From the NCBI RefSeq assembly GCF_014901205.1, contig NZ_JACNMU010000001.1, positions 434,001 through 498,000 on the forward strand: DNA of 64,000 bases, in the 5' to 3' direction. Below are positions 20,075 to 29,359 of the stretch, piece by piece. Below the pieces are notes generated by a model, which saw only the letters and a program-made list of their open reading frames with translations, ran no database searches and was not told the origin of the DNA. Every line of letters begins with the position of its first letter. Position 1 is the first letter of the stretch. A program made the position numbers and the translations under genes. This DNA comes from Meridianimarinicoccus sp. MJW13 (GTDB taxonomy: Bacteria > Pseudomonadota > Alphaproteobacteria > Rhodobacterales > Rhodobacteraceae).

Positions 20075-20514
20075 TGCAGGCTTTCGTGATGTCCCCGGAT
20101 GTATTGCATCAAAGCTGCACCGAAATGACCAGTCTCGCACTTACCTATCAAGGTGACGTTGCGTCCAAGGACACAGGTTGTGACGGGTTCCGGCAATCGC
20201 GCCGTTTCAACCTTGTCCATGCGCACCACCAGGCACAAAGGCGTTGGCCCTGCCAGGCGGGCGGGCAACAGGCCGACGCCGCGCGCTTCGATCCGCGCCG
20301 GTAGGGTCGGCGGCGCAGAGGCCAGCACCTGGTCGCCGTCGCCCTGCAGCAAGGTGCGATCATCGGCCACCAGATCGGCGCCATAGGCCATCAGTTCCAG
20401 CCCCAGGGCCGACTTTCCCGACCCGGACGGCCCTTCGATCATCACGGCAACACCGCACAGCGCGACCGTGGTCGCATGGCGGATTTCGTGAGAATCGGTA
20501 GAGATGTCGATCAT
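20071..20514 (-). CDS. hprK: HPr kinase/phosphorylase, kinase domain only
   Basis: HprK phosphorylates HPr on its regulatory serine. At 147 residues it consists only of the catalytic domain, the short form typical of alphaproteobacteria; Gram-positive HprK has about 310 residues with an extra N-terminal domain. The Walker [15 protein letters not shown] (about 28-41), the downstream DLVADD and the HprK signature IEARGVGLL are intact. It heads a tightly overlapping operon hprK-rapZ-manX-ptsH and diverges from pckA. The chvG/chvI pair that usually sits between pckA and hprK in related bacteria is absent. Confidence 0.93.
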   Translation of the reverse strand: MIDISTDSHEIRHATTVALCGVAVMIEGPSGSGKSALGLELMAYGADLVADDRTLLQGDGDQVLASAPPTLPARIEARGVGLLPARLAGPTPLCLVVRMDKVETARLPEPVTTCVLGRNVTLIGKCETGHFGAALMQYIRGHHESLQ

Positions 20515-20857
20515 GAAGGCCTCTGGTTGACGTTAGCTTCCCCTACTTTCGCAAGCGCAGCAAGTGCTTGTGACATGTCAGGAAATCAACAGGAGTTGAG
20601 CGGGTTTTCGCGCCCCTTGGCAACAAAAGACTACTGGGCGTCATAGTTGTGCTAACTTGGTTGCGCAAACATGTCCTTGATGGCGCTAAACCTGTATTTC
20701 CGGCCTGTTTCGGGCGCGAGGCCTCATGCTATATGCGCGGGGTCGGTCCATGCTGGTCCGGCCAGCGCTGCCTCACACATCTGTTCAGTACCCCCGTGTG
20801 CAGCGCCTGAAGATATCATCGACTGCCGCAAGACCGCGGTGCCTGGAGCATTCTCAG
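20515..20857. promoter_or_regulatory. Divergent control region between hprK and pckA
   Basis: This 343-base spacer has no convincing gene and must contain promoters for both directions. Visible symmetric elements are the perfect 10-base palindrome TGACATGTCA at 20571-20580 and TTGCGCAA at 20661-20668. Two half-site-like words, GTGCTAAC (about 20649) and GCGCTAAAC (about 20683), flank the latter. They resemble halves of LacI-family operators controlling central carbon genes, but this is a tentative reading. No remnant of a two-component system is visible. Confidence 0.45.
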
Positions 20858-22468
20858 ATGACACATGGACGCGTGAACCCATCTCAAACTCTCGAAGATC
20901 AGGGCATGGTGGGTCTCGGCACGGTCTATTACAACCTGCTTGAACCCGCACTGATCGAGCAGGCACTGAAGCGCAACGAGGGCGAACTGGGCCAGGGCGG
21001 CACCTTTCTGGTGTCCACCGGCAAGTTCACAGGCCGGTCCCCCAAGGACAAGCACGTGGTTCGGACCCCCGATGTCGCCGACAAGATCTGGTGGGACGCC
21101 AATGCCGAGATGTCGCAGGAAGGGTTCGAAACCCTGCATGCCGACATGCTGGCACACATGAAGGGCAAGGACTATTTCGTTCAGGACCTTTACGGCGGGG
21201 CCGATCCGATCCTGCGGCTGGACGTGCGCATGGTGACCGAACTGGCGTGGCACAGCCTGTTCATCCGCCACCTGCTGCGCCGCCCCGCGCGCGAGGAGCT
21301 GGACAGCTTCGTTCCGGAATACACCATCATCAACTGCCCCAGCTTCAAGGCTGACCCCGAACGCCATGGCTGCCGCAGCGAAACCGTCATCGCGCTGAAC
21401 TTCGAGCAGAAGCTGATCCTGATCGGCGGCACGGAATACGCCGGCGAGAACAAGAAGTCGGTCTTCACCCTGCTGAACTACATCCTGCCGGACAAGGGCG
21501 TGATGCCGATGCACTGCTCGGCCAACCACGCGCCTGACAATCCGGTCGATACGGCGATCTTCTTTGGCCTGTCGGGCACCGGCAAGACCACCCTGTCGGC
21601 AGACCCATCGCGGGTGCTGATCGGCGACGACGAACATGGCTGGTCCGAACGCGGCACCTTCAACTTCGAAGGCGGCTGCTATGCCAAGACCATCGGTCTG
21701 GACCCGGAAGCCGAACCCGAGATCTATGCCACCACGTCGAAATTCGGCACCGTGATCGAGAACATGGTCTACGATCCCGAAACCCGCGATCTGGACTTCG
21801 ACGATGACAGCCTGACGCCGAACATGCGCTGCGCCTATCCGCTGTCATTCATCTCGAACGCCTCCGAGACCTCGCTGGGCGGTCATCCCAAGAACATCAT
21901 CATGCTGACCTGCGATGCCTTCGGAGTTCTGCCGCCGATCTCGCGGCTGACCCCGGCGCAGGCAATGTATCACTTCCTGTCGGGGTTTACCTCGAAGATG
22001 GCGGGCACCGAGCGTGGCGTGACCGAGCCGCAACCGGCGTTCTCGACCTGCTTCGGCGCGCCCTTCATGCCGCGCCGGCCGGAAGAATACGGCCAGATCC
22101 TGCGCGACAAGATCGCCAAGCATGGCGCGACCTGCTGGCTGGTGAACACCGGCTGGACCGGCGGTGCCTATGGCACCGGTCACCGGATGCCGATCAAGGC
22201 CACGCGCAACCTGCTGACCGCGGCGCTGGATGGCTCGCTGAACGACGCGACCTTCCGCAAGGATCCGAACTTCGGCTTCGAGGTTCCGGTGACCGTGCAC
22301 GACGTGGACGCAACGCTTCTGGATCCGCGCTCGACCTGGAAAGACAAGGCGGCCTATGACGCACAGGCCCGCAAACTGGTCGAAATGTTTGCCGCCAATT
22401 TCGAACAGTACCTCGCCTATATCGACGAGGACGTGAAGGCCGTGGCCATTGGCGGCGGCGTCGCCTGA
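20858..22468 (+). CDS. pckA: Phosphoenolpyruvate carboxykinase (ATP)
   Basis: PckA converts oxaloacetate to PEP using ATP, the entry to gluconeogenesis. The 536-residue product shows [14 protein letters not shown], the substrate-binding region MHCSANHAP, the kinase P-loop [14 protein letters not shown], the metal-binding GDDEHGW and the C-terminal [15 protein letters not shown]. The ATG at 20858 follows GGAG by about ten bases and matches the family start; an in-frame upstream extension of 44 codons has no support. It diverges from the regulatory PTS operon and ends in a strong terminator. Confidence 0.97.
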   Translation: MTHGRVNPSQTLEDQGMVGLGTVYYNLLEPALIEQALKRNEGELGQGGTFLVSTGKFTGRSPKDKHVVRTPDVADKIWWDANAEMSQEGFETLHADMLAHMKGKDYFVQDLYGGADPILRLDVRMVTELAWHSLFIRHLLRRPAREELDSFVPEYTIINCPSFKADPERHGCRSETVIALNFEQKLILIGGTEYAGENKKSVFTLLNYILPDKGVMPMHCSANHAPDNPVDTAIFFGLSGTGKTTLSADPSRVLIGDDEHGWSERGTFNFEGGCYAKTIGLDPEAEPEIYATTSKFGTVIENMVYDPETRDLDFDDDSLTPNMRCAYPLSFISNASETSLGGHPKNIIMLTCDAFGVLPPISRLTPAQAMYHFLSGFTSKMAGTERGVTEPQPAFSTCFGAPFMPRRPEEYGQILRDKIAKHGATCWLVNTGWTGGAYGTGHRMPIKATRNLLTAALDGSLNDATFRKDPNFGFEVPVTVHDVDATLLDPRSTWKDKAAYDAQARKLVEMFAANFEQYLAYIDEDVKAVAIGGGVA

Positions 22469-22500
22469 TCTGACCCCTGCTTCGATCCATTCGAAACGCG

Positions 22501-22526
22501 AAACGCGCCCCCAGGGGCGCGTTTTT
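22501..22526 (+). terminator. Intrinsic terminator of pckA
   Basis: ACGCGCCCC and GGGGCGCGT form a nine-pair stem ending in TTTTT, 32 bases after the pckA stop. It lies between convergent pckA and the TauE gene; the A-rich left side is too short to be sure that it works in both directions. Confidence 0.9.
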
Positions 22527-22560
22527 CCGTCTGGCAGGACTGCCCGTGGCGAGGCGCAGC

Positions 22561-23337
22561 CTACCCCAGCGTTTCCAGTCCCCGCCGCGCCAGGTTCAGC
22601 CCGGCCAGTACCAGCACCGCCAGCGTGGCCTTGCGAAACCGGGCCTGATCCAGCCGGTCCTGAACGTGCTGTCCCGCCCACATTCCGAAAACCATCGGCA
22701 CCAGCAGCAGGAACGACAGCGGCGCGGTCTGGGCGTTGAACACGCCGGTGCGCAGATGCGCAGCCACCAGCACGATGGCCCCGGCCAGATAGACCACGCC
22801 CTGCACCCGGATCGCCTCGACCTTGGGCGCATCCACGGCGGCCAGATACATCACCGTCGGCGGCCCCCAGACCCCCGCCAGACCGCCGGAAAACCCGGCC
22901 ACGGTCCCGATCCCGACATCGGCCAGACGGCGCCGGTGCGGCGGGACATGCAGCCGCAGCCCTACCACCCGCACCAACGCAAAGACCGTGACCACAAGGC
23001 CCAGCGTCAGGAACAGAGCACCCTGCGGCAAGCCGCGCACCAGTTGTGCCGACAGCGCAATGACCACCAGCAACACGCCCAGATAGACACGGTACTCGCG
23101 CGCCGATTGCAGCGCCGGCCGCAAACCGCCGCGAAACGCCTGCCACAGGTTCGACACCAGTGTCGGCATCAGCAGGGCCGCCAGCGCCGGTTCGGCGGGC
23201 AGGAAGCTGGCCAGCCCGGAAATCATGATCATCGGCATGGCAAACCCGATGGCCCCTTTGACGAAAGAGGCCACCAGCGTCACCAGCACGGCCACCCCGA
23301 GGATCAGCGGCGACGGGGCAAAATATAACGAGTCCAA
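22561..23337 (-). CDS. TauE/SafE family sulfite/organosulfonate exporter
   Basis: A polytopic membrane protein of about 258 residues with roughly eight hydrophobic helices in two homologous halves. The first half holds FVKGAIGFAMPMIMISGLASF and the second GFSGGLAGVWGPPTVMYLA, the paired glycine/proline-rich motifs of the family. Members export sulfite, sulfoacetate or other small organic anions; the substrate is unknown. The start chosen is TTG at 23335-23337, which follows a GAGGAAGGGAAG ribosome-binding sequence and begins with the SLYFAPSP segment. A longer TTG start at 23391 is possible. Confidence 0.8.
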   Translation of the reverse strand: MDSLYFAPSPLILGVAVLVTLVASFVKGAIGFAMPMIMISGLASFLPAEPALAALLMPTLVSNLWQAFRGGLRPALQSAREYRVYLGVLLVVIALSAQLVRGLPQGALFLTLGLVVTVFALVRVVGLRLHVPPHRRRLADVGIGTVAGFSGGLAGVWGPPTVMYLAAVDAPKVEAIRVQGVVYLAGAIVLVAAHLRTGVFNAQTAPLSFLLLVPMVFGMWAGQHVQDRLDQARFRKATLAVLVLAGLNLARRGLETLG

Positions 23338-23391
23338 GGTCTTCCCTTCCTCAACTGCGCCCTGTCTGCCCCAGCTGACGCTGCAGCGCAA

Positions 23392-23500
23392 AAGAAGTTG
23401 CGGTCATATTGCTGCAAGTTACCATTCGATATTGAAAAAATGTTGCGCTGCGACTGCGAAATGATTATTCCGGCACCCGAAAGATGAAAGGAACCGATTC
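23392..23500 (+). promoter_or_regulatory. Control region upstream of mcd
   Basis: The 109 bases before mcd contain repeated TTGC and GCAA words, for instance TTGCGGTCATATTGCTGCAA at about 23398-23417 and TTGCGCTGCGACTGCGAA at about 23443. Ethylmalonyl-CoA pathway genes in relatives are controlled by RamB/ScfR-type regulators that recognise TTGC/GCAA-like sites, so these could be operators. The reading is tentative. Confidence 0.3.
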
Positions 23501-25189
23501 ATGCCCCATGATGGCCAGTCCCTGCCCGAATCCGGTGCCGCGCCGGTGCTCGATGACCTGCTCAGCCTGACCCGTGCCGCCGTCGCCCCTGTCGAGGCGC
23601 TGCTGGAGGCCGCGAAGGACAGCGTGCGCGCGCAAGTGTCCCGCGACGGACGCGTTTCCGGCGCCCTGATCGAAGCCAACCAGACCGCCGCGCATGGTCT
23701 TGCATGGCTGGCCACCTACGTGGAATCGCTGCGCCAGATGCAGGCCTGGGCCGAGCGTGTGCAGGCCGAGGGCAAGTTCGGCGAGACCGAGCAACTGCTG
23801 CTGCAAATCGCCTTCGGCGAGTACCTGCAACAGATCTCGGGCGGCATCCTGATGACCCAGGGCGAAATCATTCGCCCCCATGATCTGGGGCTGGACGCCG
23901 ATGCGCTGGCCGGGCTGGACACCGATGCGATCCGCACCCTGTCGCGCCACGGCAACAGCCAGACCGCCCGCACCCGGCTGGTGGCGCTGATGCAGGAGCA
24001 TTCGGCCAACATCACCGTCGGCACCACCGGGCTGGACGACGAGCTGGAGATGATCCGCGAGCAGTTCCGCCGCTTTGCCGTGGACCGCGTGATCCCCGAC
24101 GCCCACGAGTGGCATCTCAAGGATGAGCTGATCCCGATGGAAATCATCGAGGAACTGGCCGAGATGGGCGTCTTCGGCCTGACCATCCCCGAGGAATTCG
24201 GCGGCTTCGGTCTGTCGAAAGCCTCGATGTGCGTGGTGTCCGAAGAACTGTCGCGCGGCTACATCGGTGTCGGCTCGCTGGGCACAAGGTCGGAAATCGC
24301 CGCCGAGCTGATCCTCTGCGGTGGCACCGAGGCGCAGAAACAGCACTGGCTTCCCAAGATCGCCAGCGCCGAGATCCTGCCGACCGCCGTCTTCACCGAA
24401 CCCAACACCGGCTCGGACCTTGGCGCGCTGCGCACCCGTGCGGTCATGGATGGCGACGACTGGTCGATCACCGGCAACAAGACCTGGATCACCCATGCGG
24501 CCCGGACCCATGTGATGACCCTGCTGGCCCGCACCAACCCGGATTCCACCGATCATCGGGGCCTGTCGATGTTCCTGGCCGAGAAGACCCCCGGCACCGA
24601 CGAAAACCCCTTCCCCACCGCCGGCATGACCGGCGGCGAGATCGAGGTTCTGGGCTATCGCGGCATGAAGGAATACGAGCTCGGCTTCGACAACTTCAAG
24701 GTCAAGGGCGAGAACCTGCTGGGCGGCGAGGAAGGCAAGGGCTTCAAGCAGCTCATGGAGACCTTCGAAAGCGCCCGCATCCAGACCGCCGCCCGCGCCA
24801 TCGGCGTGGCGCAATGCGCGCTGGATATCGCCATGCAATACGCCATCGACCGCAAGCAATTCGGCAAGTCGCTGATAGACTTCCCGCGCGTGTCGGGCAA
24901 GCTGGCGATGATGGCCACGGAAATCATGATCGCGCGCCAGCTGACCTATTTCTCGGCCTGGGAAAAGGATCACGGCCAGCGGTGCGACCTTGAGGCCGGG
25001 ATGGCCAAGCTGCTGGGCGCCCGTGTCGCCTGGGCGGCGGCGGACAACGGTTTGCAGATCCACGGCGGCAACGGCTTCGCACTGGAATACCAGATCAGCC
25101 GGGTTCTGTGCGACGCCCGCATCCTCAACATCTTCGAGGGTGCCGGAGAGATCCAGGCGCAGGTGATCGCACGGCGTTTGCTGGGCTGA
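23501..25189 (+). CDS. mcd: (2S)-methylsuccinyl-CoA dehydrogenase
   Basis: Mcd oxidises (2S)-methylsuccinyl-CoA to mesaconyl-CoA in the ethylmalonyl-CoA pathway of acetate assimilation, giving electrons to ETF. The 562 residues are far longer than ordinary acyl-CoA dehydrogenases (about 380). An N-terminal extension of about 180 residues precedes the dehydrogenase fold (from GLDDELEMIREQFRRFA), as in known Mcd proteins. Family motifs include IPEEFGGFGLS, AVFTEPNTGSDLGALRT, TWITHAARTHVM, YAIDRKQFGKSL and IHGGNGFALEY. It follows a GAAAGGA ribosome-binding sequence and stands alone before a terminator. A related long-form acyl-CoA dehydrogenase is the alternative. Confidence 0.83.
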   Translation: MPHDGQSLPESGAAPVLDDLLSLTRAAVAPVEALLEAAKDSVRAQVSRDGRVSGALIEANQTAAHGLAWLATYVESLRQMQAWAERVQAEGKFGETEQLLLQIAFGEYLQQISGGILMTQGEIIRPHDLGLDADALAGLDTDAIRTLSRHGNSQTARTRLVALMQEHSANITVGTTGLDDELEMIREQFRRFAVDRVIPDAHEWHLKDELIPMEIIEELAEMGVFGLTIPEEFGGFGLSKASMCVVSEELSRGYIGVGSLGTRSEIAAELILCGGTEAQKQHWLPKIASAEILPTAVFTEPNTGSDLGALRTRAVMDGDDWSITGNKTWITHAARTHVMTLLARTNPDSTDHRGLSMFLAEKTPGTDENPFPTAGMTGGEIEVLGYRGMKEYELGFDNFKVKGENLLGGEEGKGFKQLMETFESARIQTAARAIGVAQCALDIAMQYAIDRKQFGKSLIDFPRVSGKLAMMATEIMIARQLTYFSAWEKDHGQRCDLEAGMAKLLGARVAWAAADNGLQIHGGNGFALEYQISRVLCDARILNIFEGAGEIQAQVIARRLLG

Positions 25190-25229
25190 TCCGCTTCTGG
25201 TCAGGACGGGAGTTCCCCCCTTCCGTCCC

Positions 25230-25256
25230 AAAAAAGGCGCCCCCCGGCGCCTTTTT
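25230..25256. terminator. Bidirectional terminator between mcd and the SpoIIAA-like gene
   Basis: GGCGCC-CCCC-GGCGCC is flanked by six A on the left and five T on the right. Its symmetry fits terminating mcd on the plus strand and the convergent gene ending at 25305 on the minus strand. Confidence 0.85.
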
Positions 25257-25304
25257 CTGTATCTGCAGGTGGCGTCCGGGGCCCACCCGAAGTCGCCGGT
25301 CAGC

Positions 25305-26078
25305 CTATAACCCCTCGGACACCCACTCGCGGGCGTCGTCCTCGTCATCCGCATCGAAGCTTTTCATCTCGACCGTGGTGACGGGATCGGCCAGCTTGGC
25401 AAGGCTTTCCATCCAGCCCCCGGCGCCGACCAGCGCATAGCGGTGCAGGTTGCGGATGGCGGCCATCTTGGCGGTCCAGAGTGGGCCACTGATCAGCATG
25501 GACGGGGCAAACCCGGCAAAATTGGTCACCCGCACCAGCAGTGAAATGCGCCGCCCCTCGCCCGGCGTTTCCGCCATCATGGTGTTCAGCCGGTCGATCA
25601 CCGCATCGGCATCGGACTGCTGGATGACACCGTCGATCTCGTAGGCCAGAACATGCGGATGCGGCGGATCCAGAAAGCGCACCGCCGGCACCGGAGTTTC
25701 AGGCGCGGCACCTTCGTCCAGAACAAAGGTGCGGGCCGCCAGCCGATCGTCGGGATCGAAGGTCTGGTACTCCAGCCCCGGCATCAGGTGACCGGCGGCG
25801 CGCATCACCGTGGCGATCCATTGCTTGTCGGTCACGGCGGCTATGCGCCCGAACCGCCGCAGATGTGGCAGCAGCGCGGTTTCGACCTTCACATCCTCGG
25901 CCACGGCCCCGGCAGACACATCGCTGATCCCGGTCAGGTCAAGCAGCAGGTTGATCTTGCCGTCTTCCTCCAACAGATCGCGCACCGCATCGTCGACCGC
26001 CTGGATATCCGACGCACTGACCTGGTCTCTCAGGTCAAGCGACAGGGTCTGCGGGCCGATTTTCTCGATGATGATCAT
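25305..26078 (-). CDS. Tandem SpoIIAA-like (STAS-fold) protein
   Basis: The 257-residue soluble protein consists of two similar halves. Each starts with a short hydrophobic strand (IGPQTLSLDL; HVLAYEIDG), passes through a strand such as INLLLDLT or ISLLVRVT, a helix with LRRFGRIAAV or LHRYALVGA, and ends in YQTFDPDDRLAARTFV or MKSFDADDEDDAREWV. This is the SpoIIAA-like (DUF3478) fold duplicated. Single-domain relatives are common in proteobacteria and of unknown role. The ATG gives the first repeat immediately. No operon partners are evident. Confidence 0.75.
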   Translation of the reverse strand: MIIIEKIGPQTLSLDLRDQVSASDIQAVDDAVRDLLEEDGKINLLLDLTGISDVSAGAVAEDVKVETALLPHLRRFGRIAAVTDKQWIATVMRAAGHLMPGLEYQTFDPDDRLAARTFVLDEGAAPETPVPAVRFLDPPHPHVLAYEIDGVIQQSDADAVIDRLNTMMAETPGEGRRISLLVRVTNFAGFAPSMLISGPLWTAKMAAIRNLHRYALVGAGGWMESLAKLADPVTTVEMKSFDADDEDDAREWVSEGL

Positions 26079-26246
26079 GGTGAAGCCTCCGGTTGCGACA
26101 AGAACGGACAGAAAGACCCCGACAGGATCCCCCCGCGCCCCTCAATATGTCGGGACTGGCAATTGAACTTCAATTCTTGAACTTGCGGAAATCTCCCGCA
26201 ACATGGGCCGCCGGCAGACCCGCCGCAGACTTGCAGGAGATTTCAG

Positions 26247-26657
26247 ATGTTCATGTCCCGTGCCGCGCTTGCGCTTGCCCTGGCCACCGCCGCAAGCAGC
26301 GCTTTGGCGCAAAGCCCGGTCAACCCGCTTGAGCCTGCCCAGCATTGGCGCCTGACCACGCTCAACGGCGAACGCTTCCCGGCGCTGGCGCGCTTCAGCC
26401 TGGCCATCGACAGGCGCATCGCCGGTCGCGCGCCCTGCAACAGCTTCCTGGCCACGCTGGACGGCACCGCAGACAGTTTTACCATTGGCCCCATCGTCTC
26501 GACCCGCGCCGCCTGCGAGAACATGGCCGAAGAGACCGAGTTTCTGCGGGTGTTCGGCGCGACCACAAGCGCCCGACTGGACGGCGAAAACCTGGTGATG
26601 ACCGGGCCGGACGGCTCTGAACTGGTGTTCGTGAAGACCGATCCGCCGGAAACCTAG
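26247..26657 (+). CDS. Secreted META-domain (HslJ-like) protein
   Basis: The 136-residue product has a cleavable signal peptide ([18 protein letters not shown], residues 4-21) and one META/HslJ domain. The domain pattern includes [11 protein letters not shown], the [11 protein letters not shown] segment with the conserved cysteine and asparagine, and the second cysteine in STRAACENM, compatible with a disulfide. HslJ-type proteins are linked to envelope stress and heat-shock responses but have no defined biochemical activity. Its TAG stop lies in the four bases CTAG that also form the stop of the convergent recO. Confidence 0.78.
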   Translation: MFMSRAALALALATAASSALAQSPVNPLEPAQHWRLTTLNGERFPALARFSLAIDRRIAGRAPCNSFLATLDGTADSFTIGPIVSTRAACENMAEETEFLRVFGATTSARLDGENLVMTGPDGSELVFVKTDPPET

Positions 26658-27376
26658 ACCCGCGCCAGCAGATCCAGCAGCCGCTGGCGCGCGGCGGGCA
26701 GCGGGGGTTTGGGGCCACGTGGCGTCAGGTGTTGGCTCCAGAAATAGCCTGTAGTGGCCAGCGCCTGCGCAATCTGGGCGTTGTCGCCATCGCCACCGGG
26801 CAACATGCAGGGCGGCAGCGGCAGCAGTTTGTCGGCCCAGTCCCCGGCCCCTTTGGCGGTCACCGCGCGCCCGCTGCGGGGCGAGACATAGGCCAGACCC
26901 CCGGTCGCCCCGGTCACGGCACAGACCGACAGGTCCAGGCCAAACCCCAGCGCTTCCAGCAGCGCCAGTTCCCAATGCAGATAGGCCAGCGGCCAGGCCT
27001 CGGTGATCGGCATCAGGTCCAGCAGGGTGCGGCTGCGGTCGTATATCCCGGGCACCGCCTCGCGTTCGGGCAGGGCCACGGCCAGCAGGCCGCAAACGGC
27101 GTTCAGCCCGGCCAGCGCCAGCCGGTCGCCCATGATACCGGGCATGCGTGACCGCAGCGGTTCCACCGTAAAAGCGCCAAGGTGATCTTCCAGCCGCGCG
27201 CGCCACGCCACCGACACTTGCGCGCCCGGTTGCAGAACGGGAGCCATGCGCCGCCCGGTCCCGCCACGCACGATGCCGGCGTGGCGGCCGTGCGCTTCGG
27301 TCAGAACCTCGATGATCGCGGCACTTTCTCCATGCCGACGCATGGTCAGAAGCACCCCTTCGTCGCGCCAATCCAT
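26654..27376 (-). CDS. recO: DNA repair protein RecO
   Basis: RecO works with RecR and RecF to load RecA on single-stranded DNA. The 240-residue length is typical. The N-terminal OB-fold is visible as [30 protein letters not shown] in outline with [10 protein letters not shown]. The helical C-terminal part includes [17 protein letters not shown] and the SPRSGRAV segment. The zinc-finger cysteines seen in some RecO proteins are not evident apart from one cysteine after LSVCAVTG. It ends the acpS-lepB-rnc-era-recO block. Confidence 0.93.
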   Translation of the reverse strand: MDWRDEGVLLTMRRHGESAAIIEVLTEAHGRHAGIVRGGTGRRMAPVLQPGAQVSVAWRARLEDHLGAFTVEPLRSRMPGIMGDRLALAGLNAVCGLLAVALPEREAVPGIYDRSRTLLDLMPITEAWPLAYLHWELALLEALGFGLDLSVCAVTGATGGLAYVSPRSGRAVTAKGAGDWADKLLPLPPCMLPGGDGDNAQIAQALATTGYFWSQHLTPRGPKPPLPAARQRLLDLLARV

Positions 27377-27418
27377 GAGGCTGATCTAGGGCGCAAACCG
27401 GGGCCGATGCAACGGTGA

Positions 27419-27748
27419 TCAGGTCAGGCCGACATGATCCAGCAGGTCGCGGCCCTCGCGGCTTTCGACCTCGACGATCCACAGGTCGCGGTCGCGGTCC
27501 TTCTGGCGGGCCAGCACCGCGTCGACCTCGGCCTCGGGGCCTTCGGCCAGCACCATCCAGCTGCGCTCGCCGGTCATCAGGTCATACGAGCGCTGCTTGG
27601 CCACCGCCTTGCCGTCCAGCGTCGCCAGCTTGACGATCACCGCCCCCGAGGTCGGATCGCCCTTCGCCGCGATATAGGCCGGGATGTGTTCGATCTGAAG
27701 CCGCCGCAAATAGGCCTTCACCCAAAGATCGGCAGCCAGACGGATCAC
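27419..27748 (-). CDS. DUF1491 family protein
   Basis: This 109-residue protein of unknown function belongs to a family confined to alphaproteobacteria, where it commonly sits between era and recO as here. Recognisable features are LAADLWVKAYLRRL at the start, the glycine-containing turn DPTSGAVIVKL and the ending RDLWIVEVESREGRDLL. The start is GTG, with GTGA overlapping the era stop by four bases, indicating coupled translation. No signal peptide or membrane segment is visible, so it should be cytoplasmic. Confidence 0.85.
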   Translation of the reverse strand: MIRLAADLWVKAYLRRLQIEHIPAYIAAKGDPTSGAVIVKLATLDGKAVAKQRSYDLMTGERSWMVLAEGPEAEVDAVLARQKDRDRDLWIVEVESREGRDLLDHVGLT

Positions 27749-28671
27749 CTGTTGCCGTCCTTGAAGTCGAGCCCCATCTCGTCATAGCGCTCGGATTCTT
27801 CCTGCCAGTTGGTTCGCACGCGCACCTGCAGGAACAGATGCACCTTGCGGCCCAGGAATTCTTCCATCTCGACGCGGGCCGCCTGCCCCACGGCCTTGAT
27901 GGTCTCGCCCTTGTTGCCCAGCACGATGCCCTTGTGGCCGTCACGGCTGACATAGATCACCTGATCGATGCGGGCGGAGCCGTCCTTGCGATCCTCCCAC
28001 TTCTCGGACTCGACGGTCAGCTGATAGGGCAGTTCCTGATGCAGGCGCAGGGTCAGCTTCTCGCGGGTGATCTCGGCGGCAATCATGCGCATGGGCAGAT
28101 CCGCGATCTGATCCTCGGGATACAACCACGGACCCACCGGCAGTTCCTCGGCCAGCCATTTGCGCAACGTGTCGACGCCATGGCCCTTCTCGGCCGAAAT
28201 CATGAACGTATGCACGAACGGAAAGCGGTCGTTCAGATCCTTGGTCAGTGCCAGCAGCACCGGCGCCTCGACCCGGTCGATCTTGTTGATGGCCAGCGCC
28301 ACGCGCTGCTTCGGCACGGCACGTTCGGCCAGCGCCTCAAGGATTTTCTCGACGCCCTCGGTCACGCCGCGATGGGCCTCGACCAGCAGCACGACGACAT
28401 CGGCATCCGCCGCCCCGCCCCAGGCCGCAGCCACCATGGCGCGGTCCAGACGACGGCGCGGGCGGAACAGGCCCGGCGTGTCGACAAAGACAATCTGGCT
28501 GGCGCCTTCCATCGCGACGCCGCGAATGCGGGCGCGGGTGGTCTGCACCTTGTGGGTGACGATCGAGACCTTGGCCCCGACCATGCGGTTCAACAGGGTC
28601 GATTTTCCGGCATTGGGTTCGCCGATCAGGGCGACGAACCCGGCGCGGGTCTGGTCAGGGGTGTCAGTCAT
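27745..28671 (-). CDS. era: GTPase Era
   Basis: Era is an essential GTPase that binds the 3' end of 16S rRNA during assembly of the small subunit. The 308-residue protein has GEPNAGKST (G1), the switch region around [13 protein letters not shown] (G3) and NKID (G4). A KH RNA-binding domain follows in the last 100 residues with [18 protein letters not shown]. Its ATG lies inside the end of rnc (eight-base overlap), so Era and RNase III are co-translated, as in many bacteria. Confidence 0.96.
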   Translation of the reverse strand: MTDTPDQTRAGFVALIGEPNAGKSTLLNRMVGAKVSIVTHKVQTTRARIRGVAMEGASQIVFVDTPGLFRPRRRLDRAMVAAAWGGAADADVVVLLVEAHRGVTEGVEKILEALAERAVPKQRVALAINKIDRVEAPVLLALTKDLNDRFPFVHTFMISAEKGHGVDTLRKWLAEELPVGPWLYPEDQIADLPMRMIAAEITREKLTLRLHQELPYQLTVESEKWEDRKDGSARIDQVIYVSRDGHKGIVLGNKGETIKAVGQAARVEMEEFLGRKVHLFLQVRVRTNWQEESERYDEMGLDFKDGNR

Positions 28672-29356
28672 GTGTGCCCGCCTCCATGCGGGTCAGAAGC
28701 GCGCGCGCGGCGGCCTGTTCGGCCTGCCGCTTGGACCCGGCCGAGGCCCGTTCGACCTCGCCACTGTCCAGCCGGGCCTCGATGGTAAAGACGGGGGCGT
28801 GGGCCGGGCCGCTGCGGTCGGTCTCCACATAGCGCGGCGGCGCCAGCTTGCGCGCCTGCGCCCATTCCTGCAGGGCGGTCTTGGGGTCGCGGGCGTCGGC
28901 CTCGACGTTGGCGATCCGGTCGCCCCAATGGGTCAGGATCACGCGGCGCGCCGCTTCCAGCCCGCCATCCTTGTAGACGGCGGCGATCACCGCCTCCATG
29001 GCATCGCCCAGCAGGGCCTCCTTGCGGCGCCCGCCCGACAGCATTTCCGACCGGCCCAGCCGCAGCACCGTGCCCAGCCCGACAGCGCGGGCCACATCGG
29101 CACAGGTTTCCTTGCGCACCAGCGCGTTGAAGCGCGGCGCAAGCTGGCCTTCGGGGGCGGTCGGGTCGGCAGCCAGAAGGGTTTCGGCCATCACCAGCCC
29201 CAGCACCCGGTCGCCCAGGAATTCCAGCCGCTGGTTGTCCTTGCGGTTGGGCGTGGCCACCGAGGGGTGGGTCAGCGCCTCTTGCAGCAGCGCGGGTGCG
29301 CTGAAGTCATGCCCCAGCCGCGCCGCGAAGTCCTTTTGTTCCGCCGACAGCGCCAA
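28664..29356 (-). CDS. rnc: Ribonuclease III
   Basis: RNase III cleaves double-stranded RNA, processing rRNA precursors. The 230-residue enzyme has the catalytic signature [15 protein letters not shown] (the usual Ser after Asp is Arg), the second metal-binding block [16 protein letters not shown] and a C-terminal double-stranded RNA-binding domain from about residue 155 ([11 protein letters not shown] to [15 protein letters not shown]). The first in-frame start is TTG three bases after the lepB stop. It lies between lepB and era in the standard order. Confidence 0.95.
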   Translation of the reverse strand: MALSAEQKDFAARLGHDFSAPALLQEALTHPSVATPNRKDNQRLEFLGDRVLGLVMAETLLAADPTAPEGQLAPRFNALVRKETCADVARAVGLGTVLRLGRSEMLSGGRRKEALLGDAMEAVIAAVYKDGGLEAARRVILTHWGDRIANVEADARDPKTALQEWAQARKLAPPRYVETDRSGPAHAPVFTIEARLDSGEVERASAGSKRQAEQAAARALLTRMEAGTHD

Positions 29357-29359
29357 GGC

